NCBI GenBank assembly: GCA_903928045.1
Contig: CAIYPH010000438.1
Coordinates: forward strand, 1-5,428
DNA from: an uncultured Rhodospirillales bacterium
GTDB taxonomy: Bacteria; Pseudomonadota; Alphaproteobacteria; Acetobacterales; Acetobacteraceae
Length of the DNA: 5,428 nt
Direction of reading: 5' to 3'
Shown: piece by piece, positions 1 to 5,428 of the stretch
Layout of the letters: every line of letters starts with the position of its first letter
Numbering within the stretch: the stretch's first letter is position 1
The notes under the pieces: model-generated
Told to the model about the DNA's origin: nothing
Databases searched by the model: none
Seen by the model: the letters and a program-made list of their open reading frames with translations, nothing else
Program-made: the position numbers and the translations under genes

Positions 1-1355
1 ATGAAGAGCACCGGGATGAAGACCGCCGCGAGCGAGATGGTCATCGACAGAATCGTGAAGGCGATTTCCCTCGAGCCGTCGAACGCCGCCTGCATCGGTG
101 CTTTGCCCATCTCCATGTGCCGCACGATGTTCTCGAGCATCACGATCGCATCGTCCACGACGAAGCCGACCGAGATGGTGAGCGCCATCAACGAGAGATT
201 ATCGAGGCTGTAGTCGAGCAGATACATCACCGCGAAGGTGCCGATCAGCGCGATCGGCACGGTGATGGAGGGGATGATGGTCGCCCACACATTGCGCAGG
301 AACAGGAAGATCACCATCACCACCAGGCCGACGCTGAGCATCAGCGTGAACTGCACCTCCTCGACGGAGGCGCGGATGGTGGTGGTGCGATCCATCACCA
401 CATTGACCTTCACCGAGGGCGGGATCGCCGATTGCAGGCGGGGTAGCTGCGCGCGGATGAGGTTGACGGTTTCGATGATGTTGGCGCCGGGCTGCTTGAA
501 GATGACGAGCTGCACGCCAAGCTTGCCGTTCTGGTGGCCGGCCTGGAGCACGTTCTCCGCGTCATCGATCGCCTGGCCAATGTCGCGCACCCGGATGGGC
601 GCGCCGTTGCGGTAGGCGAGGACGAGGTTGTTGTAGTCCTTGGCTTCCAGCAGCTGGTCGTTGGCGTAGACGGTGAAGCTGCGGCGCTCACCGTCGATGG
701 TGCCCTTGGGGCTGTTGGCGGTGGAGACCAGCAGGGTGGCGCGCGCATCCTCCAGCGTGAGGCCCATGGCGGCGAGACGTGCGGGGTCGATCTGCACGCG
801 CACGGCGCGCTTGCGCTCGCCGCCGATGAAGACCTGGCTGACGCCGGAGATGGTGGAGATCTGCTGGGCGAGGATATTGTCGGCCCAGTCATCGGTCTCG
901 ATGATCGGCAGTTCGTCGGACTGCACCGCGAGGATCAGGATCGGGCTGTCGGACGGGTTGACCTTCCAGAAGGTCGGCGGCGAGGGCAGGTTGCGCGGCA
1001 GCTGGCCGGCGGCCGACGTCATCTTGGCCTGCACGTCGAGCGCGGCGGCATCGATGTTGCGGTCCAGGTCGAACTGGATGGTGATCGAGGTGCCGCCGAG
1101 CACGGAGGTCGACGTCATCTGCGCCACGCCGGGGATCTGGGCGAACTGGCGCTCCAGCGGCTGGGCCACGGCGGTGGCCATGGTTTCCGGACTGGCGCCG
1201 GGGAATTTGGCGTTGACGTTGATGGTGGGGAATTCGACACGGGGCAGCGGCGCAACCGCCAGCAGAGGATACGCGGCCAGTCCGACCAGGACGATCGCGG
1301 CCATCAGCAACGACGTGCCGACGGGGCGGCGGATGAACGGTGTGGAGATGCTCAT
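1..1355 (-). CDS. RND efflux pump inner-membrane subunit, MdtB/MdtC-like, N-terminal 451 codons (cut by window edge)
   Basis: Proton-driven resistance-nodulation-division transporter of the inner membrane, which moves substrates from periplasm or membrane into a tripartite exit duct. The frame is open from ATG at 1355 to base 1 with no stop; the family is about 1,030-1,050 residues, so a little under half is seen. Visible landmarks: N-terminus MSISTPFIRRPVGTSLLMA leading into TM1 (about 12-32); porter-domain motif PGASPETMA near residue 52; QFDLDRNIDAAALDVQAK; KVNPSDSPILIL; RQPGANII-type motif (here KQPGANII); DRTTTIRASVEEVQ; TM2 ending FLFLRN at 350-355; and TM4 with GFVVDDAIVMLEN, where D401-D402 match the proton-relay aspartates D407/D408 of AcrB. 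The end seen reads SLAAVFIPVLF. From memory the N-terminus looks closer to E. coli MdtC than MdtB, so no symbol is given. The gene starts 33 bases after the adaptor stop; GAGAGA just upstream is a weak ribosome site. Substrates cannot be read from the sequence. Confidence 0.95.
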   Translation of the reverse strand, partial: MSISTPFIRRPVGTSLLMAAIVLVGLAAYPLLAVAPLPRVEFPTINVNAKFPGASPETMATAVAQPLERQFAQIPGVAQMTSTSVLGGTSITIQFDLDRNIDAAALDVQAKMTSAAGQLPRNLPSPPTFWKVNPSDSPILILAVQSDELPIIETDDWADNILAQQISTISGVSQVFIGGERKRAVRVQIDPARLAAMGLTLEDARATLLVSTANSPKGTIDGERRSFTVYANDQLLEAKDYNNLVLAYRNGAPIRVRDIGQAIDDAENVLQAGHQNGKLGVQLVIFKQPGANIIETVNLIRAQLPRLQSAIPPSVKVNVVMDRTTTIRASVEEVQFTLMLSVGLVVMVIFLFLRNVWATIIPSITVPIALIGTFAVMYLLDYSLDNLSLMALTISVGFVVDDAIVMLENIVRHMEMGKAPMQAAFDGSREIAFTILSMTISLAAVFIPVLF

Positions 1356-1388
1356 GGGCGGGTCTCTCGCTGCGTCCGGGGGGGAGGG

Positions 1389-2540
1389 CTAGCTGGCGGG
1401 CTTGGCTTGGGTGGGCACCACGCGGGCACCGTTCTGCAGGCGGGACTGGCCATTCACCACCACCTGCGCGCCGTCCTCAAGGCCGGTATTGACGATGGCG
1501 AACTGCCCGTCATCCTGCCCGATCTTGATCGGGGTTAGGGCGGCGGTGTTGTCGGGCTTCACGACGTAGACGAACAAATTCGCCGGCCCGCGCTGCACCG
1601 CGATCGAGGGGATCACCAGCGCGCCCTTTCGCATCTCGGTCTGCAGCCGGGCATTGATGAACTGGCCGGGCCAGAGCTTGGTATCGGCGTTTTCGAAGCG
1701 GGCCTTCAGCTTGATGGTCCCGGTCGCGATATCGACCGTGTTGTCGACGGTGACGAGTTCGCCCACGCCCAGCTGGATCTTGTCGTCGGCGGAAAACGCG
1801 ATCACCGGCAATTTGCCGGCGGCCATGCCGGCACGAACAGCCGGCAGCACGTCCTGCGGCAGGTTGAAGACCACTGAGATCGGCTTTGTCTGAGCAATGG
1901 TGACGATACCCACCCCGGTGGTGTCGGCGGCACGTACCACGTTGCCCGGATCGATCAGCCGAAGGCCCATCGTGCCGTCGAAAGGGGCGGTGATGGTGGT
2001 GTAGTCGACGTTGACCCGCGCCGCGGCGATATTCGCGTCGTCAGCCCGCACGAGGGCTTCGAGGGCACGCATGGTGGCGGTCCGCTGATCGACCACCTGC
2101 TGGGTGATCGCCTGGGTGCGCACCAGTTCGAGCCCGCGCTGATAATCCGTTCGCGCGCTAGCGAGATTGGCCTCGTCCTGCGCCTTCTTGGCGACCGCCT
2201 GGTCGAGCAGCGCCTGGTAGGGGCGCGGATCGATCTGCACCAGCGGATCACCGCGCTTGACCTCCTGGCCCTCCTGGAACAGCACTTTCTCGAGCGTTCC
2301 ATCGACGCGGCTGCGGATCAGCGCGTTCTGCATCGCCTGAACCACGGCGATGTTGCGCAGCAGGATGGGAACATCCCGGCGCACGACCTGGGCCACTGAA
2401 ACCGGAATCGCCGGCGGTCCGGCCGGGGGGGGGGCAGGCGTCGTCTGGGCAAACGCGTGCGCGGCAAAGGCCGTCAGCAAGGCGGTGGAAACCGCCCATC
2501 GCGAACACCATGCTCTAGATCCGTCACTCCGTCCGATCAT
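1389..2540 (-). CDS. mdtA: Periplasmic adaptor (membrane fusion protein) of an RND efflux pump, MdtA-like
   Basis: Adaptor that links an RND pump to an outer-membrane channel in the periplasm. With the start at 2540 it has 383 residues, a normal length. A Sec-type signal peptide spans residues 1-31 (arginines, then a hydrophobic run AVSTALLTAFAAHAFA) with likely cleavage at AFA|Q32; there is no lipobox, so it is not a lipoprotein. Domains in order: barrel strand PVSVAQVVRRDVPI (46-59); first lipoyl half IRSRVDGTLEKVLFQEGQEV (from 76); alpha-helical hairpin about 108-175; second lipoyl half TITAPFDGTMGLR (182-194) and IDPGNVV; beta-barrel with VDNTVDIATGTIKLKARF (265-282) and LWPGQFINARL; membrane-proximal domain to the end. 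The DNTVDIATGTIKLKARF block is close to E. coli MdtA. ATG at 2546 is also possible, but AGGA at 2547-2550 abuts it, while the ATG at 2540 lies 6 bases downstream. The stop TAG is at 1389-1391, 33 bases before the pump gene. A run of ten C residues follows the signal peptide. Confidence 0.93.
   Translation of the reverse strand: MIGRSDGSRAWCSRWAVSTALLTAFAAHAFAQTTPAPPPAGPPAIPVSVAQVVRRDVPILLRNIAVVQAMQNALIRSRVDGTLEKVLFQEGQEVKRGDPLVQIDPRPYQALLDQAVAKKAQDEANLASARTDYQRGLELVRTQAITQQVVDQRTATMRALEALVRADDANIAAARVNVDYTTITAPFDGTMGLRLIDPGNVVRAADTTGVGIVTIAQTKPISVVFNLPQDVLPAVRAGMAAGKLPVIAFSADDKIQLGVGELVTVDNTVDIATGTIKLKARFENADTKLWPGQFINARLQTEMRKGALVIPSIAVQRGPANLFVYVVKPDNTAALTPIKIGQDDGQFAIVNTGLEDGAQVVVNGQSRLQNGARVVPTQAKPAS
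2425..2434. repeat. Homopolymer of ten G (ten C on the coding strand) inside the adaptor gene
   Basis: Ten consecutive G on the plus strand read as ten C in the adaptor gene, within the Ala-Pro-Pro-Pro-Ala codons at residues 36-40, just after the predicted signal peptide. The reading frame is intact in this copy. Tracts of this length are prone to slippage in replication and to miscounting in sequencing. A one-base change would truncate the adaptor before any structured domain. Confidence 0.9.
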
Positions 2541-2667
2541 CACCATTCCTGCTCAACGCCAAACCCAGCATCACGACAACGCATAAGAGCCGACGCACGC
2601 GCCGACTCCCGGACTGTTCACACCCTCATCACGGCGTATTCTCGCCGATTGCCTCGGCCCATTCCAG

Positions 2668-2679
2668 GGTGTTTTCACC
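2668..2679. promoter_or_regulatory. Short dyad GGTG-TTTT-CACC in the divergent intergenic region
   Basis: A perfect 4-base inverted repeat around four T, with a G/T pair extending it by one. It lies about 128 bases upstream of the adaptor start and 130 bases upstream of the dehydrogenase start, near the middle of the divergent region, where an operator for either operon could sit. A symmetric site this short is common by chance and no regulator gene is visible in the window, so this is a candidate only. Confidence 0.2.
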
Positions 2680-2700
2680 TAGATCCTGAATAAATCATGC

Positions 2701-2728
2701 TTGGAGCGCGGATTTACCGTCATTTAAT
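2701..2728 (+). promoter_or_regulatory. Possible sigma-70-type promoter for the dehydrogenase/CoA-transferase operon
   Basis: TTGGAG at 2701-2706 and TTTAAT at 2723-2728 are separated by 16 bases, in the less GC-rich part of the intergenic region. The -10 matches the consensus at five of six positions, but the -35 at only three. Initiation would fall near 2735, giving a leader of about 74 bases. I could not find an equally good candidate for the minus-strand efflux operon. Confidence 0.25.
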
Positions 2729-2770
2729 GTCGGCCCGAGGGGCCCACGGCGCCTTGCGCGCTCAGCAAGC

Positions 2771-2787
2771 CCGCCGTAATCCGGCGG
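2771..2787 (+). other. GC-only hairpin in the leader just upstream of the dehydrogenase ribosome binding site
   Basis: CCGCCG at 2771-2776 and CGGCGG at 2782-2787 form a perfect six-pair stem with the five-base loop TAATC. It ends five bases before the Shine-Dalgarno sequence and leaves that sequence unpaired. It is not followed by a T run, so it is not an intrinsic terminator. It could stabilise the leader, or be incidental in GC-rich DNA. Confidence 0.35.
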
Positions 2788-2792
2788 CGAGC

Positions 2793-2802
2793 GAGGAGGA
2801 GG
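2793..2802 (+). promoter_or_regulatory. Strong ribosome binding site of the acyl-CoA dehydrogenase gene
   Basis: GAGGAGGAGG ends six bases before the ATG at 2809. It is by far the best Shine-Dalgarno match in the window and settles the start of the dehydrogenase. Confidence 0.85.
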
Positions 2803-2808
2803 CCTGAT

Positions 2809-3954
2809 ATGGACCATGTCGAAATCCGCGAGGCGGTGAAGAAGCTGTGCGCCGCCTTCCCCGGCGAGTACTGGCGCCGGATGGATCAGGCGCGGGAATA
2901 TCCCACCGCATTCGTCACCGCGCTCACCGAGGCCGGCTACCTCGCGGCCCTCATCCCCGAGGAGTACGGCGGCGCCGGACTGCCGCTCTCGGCGGCGGCG
3001 GCGATCCTGGAGACGGTGCAGGCGGAGGGCTGCAACGGGGCGGCGTGTCACGCACAGATGTACATTATGGGTACGATTCTGCGGCACGGCACGCAGGCGC
3101 AGAAGGAGGCGTATCTGCCGAAGATCGCCACCGGCGAGCTGCGGCTGCAGGCTTTCGGGGTCACCGAGCCGACCTCGGGGACCGATACCACCTCCTTGCG
3201 CACCTTCGCCCGCCGGGAAGGCGACCATTATGTGGTGAACGGGCAGAAAGTGTGGACCTCGCGCGCCGAACATTCGGACCTCATGCTCCTGCTCGCGCGG
3301 ACCACGCCGAAGGAGGAGACGCAGAAGCGGACCGAGGGGCTCTCCACCTTCATCGTCGACATGCGGGCCGCCCTCGGCAACGGGCTGACCATCCGGCCGA
3401 TCCGCACCATGATGAACCACAACTCGACCGAAGTGTTCTTCGACAACATGATCGTGCCGGCCGAAAACCTGGTCGGCGTCGAGGGGCGGGGGTTTCGCTA
3501 TATTCTTGACGGCATGAACGCGGAGCGGCTGCTGATCGCGGCGGAGTGCATCGGGGACGCCAAGTGGTTCATCGAGAAGGCCAGCAATTACGCACGCGAC
3601 CGCAAAGTGTTCGGCCGGCCGATCGGGCAGAACCAGGGGGTGCAGTTCCCGATCGCCAAGGCTTACGCGCAGATGCGGGCCGCGGAGCTGATGGTCCATG
3701 AGGGCTGTCGCAAGTTCGAGGCGGGCGAGCCCTGTGGCGAGGAGGCCAACATGGCCAAGATGCTGGCGGCGGAGGCGAGCTGGGCGGCGGGCGAGGCGTG
3801 TATCCAGACCCATGGCGGGTTCGGATTCGCCGAGGAATACGACATCGAGCGCAAGTTCCGCGAGACCCGGCTTTACCAGGTGGCACCGATCAGCACCAAC
3901 CTGATCCTCTCCTACGTGGCCGAGCATGTGCTCGGTCTTCCCCGGAGCTATTGA
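2809..3954 (+). CDS. Acyl-CoA dehydrogenase (FAD-dependent), IVD/LCAD-type catalytic glutamate
   Basis: Cytoplasmic flavoenzyme expected to oxidise an acyl-CoA to the trans-2-enoyl-CoA and pass electrons to electron-transfer flavoprotein. At 381 residues it is full length. N-terminal helical domain about 1-112, with IPEEYGGAGLPL at 49-60; middle beta domain from FGVTEPTSGTDTTSLRTFA (116-134) through YVVNGQKVWTSRAEHSD (141-157); C-terminal helical domain from about 227, with DRKVFGRPIGQNQGVQFPIAK (264-284), QTHGGFGFAEEYDIERKFRE (333-352) and TRLYQ. Where MCAD-type enzymes have the base in an IYEGT motif, this protein has Y356-Q357-V358. It has E239 in NAERLLIAA, aligning with the helix-G glutamate of isovaleryl-CoA dehydrogenase (E254). 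The family is certain; the substrate is not. It is followed after three bases by a CoA-transferase, implying co-expression and probably a shared pathway. The start is fixed by a strong ribosome site. Confidence 0.95.
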   Translation: MDHVEIREAVKKLCAAFPGEYWRRMDQAREYPTAFVTALTEAGYLAALIPEEYGGAGLPLSAAAAILETVQAEGCNGAACHAQMYIMGTILRHGTQAQKEAYLPKIATGELRLQAFGVTEPTSGTDTTSLRTFARREGDHYVVNGQKVWTSRAEHSDLMLLLARTTPKEETQKRTEGLSTFIVDMRAALGNGLTIRPIRTMMNHNSTEVFFDNMIVPAENLVGVEGRGFRYILDGMNAERLLIAAECIGDAKWFIEKASNYARDRKVFGRPIGQNQGVQFPIAKAYAQMRAAELMVHEGCRKFEAGEPCGEEANMAKMLAAEASWAAGEACIQTHGGFGFAEEYDIERKFRETRLYQVAPISTNLILSYVAEHVLGLPRSY

Positions 3955-3957
3955 GCG

Positions 3958-5103
3958 GTGTCCGCGGCGCGTCCGCTCGAAGGGCTGCTGGTCGTCTCAC
4001 TCGAACAGGCGGTGGCGGCGCCGTATTGTTCGTCCCGGCTGGCCGATGCGGGGGCGCGGGTGATCAAGCTGGAGCGGCCCGAGGGGGATTTCGCGCGGGG
4101 GTATGACAAGGCGGCGAAGGGGCAGTCGAGCTATTTCGTGTGGCTCAATCGCGGCAAGCAGTCGCTGGCGATCGACATCAAGGACCCCGCGGACGCGGCG
4201 CTGATCCATCGGATGCTGGCCGGGGCGGACGTGTTTATCCAGAACCTCGCCCCCGGGGCGGCGGCCCGTTCGGGGTTCGGCTCCGAGGCGCTGCGGGCGG
4301 CGTATCCGCGGCTGATCACCGTCGACATCACCGGCTATGGCGACAGCGGCGACTACGCCGAGATGAAGGCGTACGATCTGCTGGTGCAGGCGGAGACCGG
4401 GATTACCACCATCACCGGGCATCCCGCCGGGCCCGGGCGGATCGGGGTGTCGGCCTGCGATATCGCCTGCGGGATGGCGGCGCATTCCGGCGTGTTGGAG
4501 GCGTTGATCGCGCGGTCGATCTCAGGCGTCGGCAAGGGCATCAAGGTCTCGTTGTTCGACGGGATGGCGGATTGGATGAATGTACCGCTGATGTTCTACG
4601 AGGGCACCGGCAAGGCGCCGGAGCGCATGGGGCTCGCACACCCCTCGATCAGCCCCTATGGCGCCTTCCCGACCTCGGATGGGGCGCTGGTGCTGATTTC
4701 GATCCAGAACGAGCGGGAATGGGCGAGTTTCTGTGCCGGCTTCATGCTGGAGCCCGATTTGCCGCAGCGGCCGGGGTTCGAGACCAACGTGATCCGCGTC
4801 GGCAACCGGCCGGAGGTGGATGCTTATATCGCCGCCGTGTTTGCCACCCTGACGCGCGACGAAGCGGCGGCGCGGCTGCGGGCGGCCAATACCGCTTATG
4901 GGTTCGTCAACGGGGTGGCCGAGTTCGCCGTGCATCCCGCGTTGCGGCGGCTGAGCGTGGAGACGCCGGCGGGGCCGGTGTCGATCGCCGCGCCGCCGCA
5001 GATTTTCAGCGATGGGCCACGCGTGCTCGGGCCGGTGCCGGCGATCGGGGCGGATTCGGCGGCGATCCGGGCGGAGTTTGCCGGCTCGTGTTTTGGTTGC
5101 TGA
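3958..5103 (+). CDS. Class III CoA-transferase, CaiB/BaiF family
   Basis: Cytoplasmic enzyme that moves CoA from a donor thioester to a carboxylic acid through an aspartyl-CoA mixed anhydride. At 381 residues it is within the usual family range. Landmarks: PLEGLLVVSLEQAVAAPYC (6-24), the CoA-binding signature GARVIKLERPEGD (32-44), WLNRGKQSLAIDIKDP (62-77), LITVDITGYGDSG (119-131), AYDLLVQAETGI (138-149), then RIGVSACDIACGM, in which D168 matches the catalytic D169 of formyl-CoA transferase. KGIKVSLFDGMADWM (193-207) closes the conserved core. The start is GTG at 3958, three bases past the dehydrogenase stop. No in-frame ATG occurs until residue 136, past the CoA-binding signature, so GTG is needed. 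GGAG at 3944-3947, inside the upstream gene, is the likely ribosome site and suggests translational coupling. The substrate is unknown; members act on oxalate, carnitine, benzylsuccinate, mesaconate, itaconate and others. The last residues (GSCFGC) look like an unconserved tail. Confidence 0.94.
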   Translation: MSAARPLEGLLVVSLEQAVAAPYCSSRLADAGARVIKLERPEGDFARGYDKAAKGQSSYFVWLNRGKQSLAIDIKDPADAALIHRMLAGADVFIQNLAPGAAARSGFGSEALRAAYPRLITVDITGYGDSGDYAEMKAYDLLVQAETGITTITGHPAGPGRIGVSACDIACGMAAHSGVLEALIARSISGVGKGIKVSLFDGMADWMNVPLMFYEGTGKAPERMGLAHPSISPYGAFPTSDGALVLISIQNEREWASFCAGFMLEPDLPQRPGFETNVIRVGNRPEVDAYIAAVFATLTRDEAAARLRAANTAYGFVNGVAEFAVHPALRRLSVETPAGPVSIAAPPQIFSDGPRVLGPVPAIGADSAAIRAEFAGSCFGC

Positions 5104-5428
5104 ATCGTAACAATATCGACAAGCGGAAGCGACCGCCAGTCGAGGCCGGCCTGGCGCTGGAGGCGCGCGGGACCGGGCGCGGTGGCCCGCCCGCACGGCC
5201 GGGCAGGCCCGGATCGTGGTGGGGCGGATTGCGGGCGTGGCGATGGCGCGGGCCGGAGTGACCGCGGGTTCGGGCGTGGATTGGGCGGCCAGGGGCGCCT
5301 CGACGCCGGCGATGGCCGCGATATCGGCGATGAAGGTCTCGTAGTCCTGCCGCCGGCGGTCATTCGCCGGGAGGGCCGCGAGGTCCCGGCACAGCATCGC
5401 CAGCAGCGCGCGCAGAATCGCGGCGATC
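5104..5428 (-). CDS. Unrecognised reading frame entering from the right edge; 3' end not definable
   Basis: A minus-strand frame is open from the window edge (codon register of the ATG at 5395-5397). It reads IAAILRALLAMLCRDLAALP, then ANDRRRQDYETFIADIAAIAG, then an Ala/Pro-rich tail. Third positions are strongly G/C and the first 50 residues look like real helical protein. From about 5165 leftward the codons become atypical (CCT, CCA, GCT, TGT, CGA) and the translation turns Arg/Pro-rich, as in noncoding frames. The first in-frame stop is at 4522-4524, which would mean a 580-base antisense overlap with the CoA-transferase and is not credible. So this is either the C-terminal part of a gene whose stop was lost by frameshift or rearrangement, or a chance open frame. 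I do not recognise the family. The limits given are the intergenic extent, not a proven stop. Confidence 0.35.
5184..5209. other. Imperfect GC-rich hairpin downstream of the CoA-transferase gene
   Basis: GGCC-C-GCCCG at 5184-5193 pairs with CGGGC-A-GGCC at 5200-5209: nine pairs, one C/A mismatch, and a six-base loop CACGGC. It lies about 80 bases after the transferase stop, where transcription should end, but no T run follows on either strand, so it is at best a weak terminator or an RNA 3'-end stabiliser. It also falls inside the doubtful minus-strand reading frame. Confidence 0.25.

Noticed and set aside
1378..1388. G-rich stretch (seven G, A, three G) between adaptor and pump genes as a structured element
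   Set aside because: It is a short low-complexity run in a 33-base spacer with no pairing partner; it is ordinary in DNA of this composition.
534..1538. A 334-codon plus-strand frame with repeated His, Asp and Gly
   Set aside because: It lies antisense to the RND pump and adaptor, spans the gap between two real genes, and has a composition set by the complementary codons.
2620..2672. Seven-base inverted repeat ACACCCT (2620-2626) and AGGGTGT (2666-2672) as an operator or loop site
   Set aside because: A seven-base match over about 150 bases is expected roughly once by chance, and the arms are 39 bases apart.
2754..2782. TTGCGC with TAATCC 17 bases later as a promoter for the dehydrogenase
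   Set aside because: The -10 match is poor, and the start of transcription would fall at the ribosome binding site.
2695..3927. A 410-codon open frame on the minus strand opposite the acyl-CoA dehydrogenase
   Set aside because: It is antisense to an unmistakable enzyme, is rich in Arg, Leu, His and Gly as antisense frames of GC-rich genes are, and shows no recognisable domain.
4522..5397. Treating the whole 291-codon minus-strand frame as one gene
   Set aside because: Its last 580 bases overlap the CoA-transferase, and the translation there is Arg/Pro-rich noise; only the part right of about 5165 looks coding.
1..5428. Search for RNA genes, CRISPR arrays, insertion sequences, att sites and origins
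   Set aside because: No tRNA-like cloverleaf, spaced repeats, transposase motif or terminal inverted repeats were seen on either strand.

Overview
The window is GC-rich DNA with strong G/C preference at third codon positions, and most of it is covered by coding sequence. The gene families point to a Gram-negative bacterium: an RND efflux pump with a periplasmic adaptor needs an outer membrane. The overall style suits a high-GC alphaproteobacterium or a relative, but this is an inference and nothing in the window fixes the taxon.

Left half, minus strand (1-2540): a tripartite efflux operon. An MdtA-type periplasmic adaptor (1389-2540) with a signal peptide is followed after 33 bases by an RND inner-membrane pump (1355 down to 1). 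The pump is cut by the window edge after 451 codons. The part seen is open and intact, and resembles MdtB/MdtC (MuxB/MuxC) more than AcrB. Any second pump subunit or outer-membrane channel would lie to the left of base 1.

Middle (about 2541-2808): a divergent intergenic region of some 268 bases that is less GC-rich than its flanks. It holds short dyads, one weak promoter candidate for the right-hand genes, and a very strong Shine-Dalgarno sequence.

Right half, plus strand (2809-5103): an acyl-CoA dehydrogenase and a class III (CaiB/BaiF) CoA-transferase separated by three bases, almost certainly one transcript. The simplest reading is that the transferase activates an organic acid as its CoA thioester and the dehydrogenase oxidises that thioester at the alpha-beta bond. 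The dehydrogenase lacks glutamate at the MCAD-type catalytic position but has one at the isovaleryl-CoA/long-chain position. The substrate is not shown by the sequence; a short branched or dicarboxylic acid is one testable idea.

Right edge (5104-5428): a minus-strand frame entering from outside the window looks coding in its first 250 bases or so, but has no stop before it runs into the transferase gene. It is unrecognised and may be a decayed or frameshifted gene end.

I found no RNA gene, CRISPR array, insertion sequence or clear novel system. The points most worth checking are the dehydrogenase active site, a run of ten C residues early in the adaptor gene, and the open-ended reading frame at the right edge.
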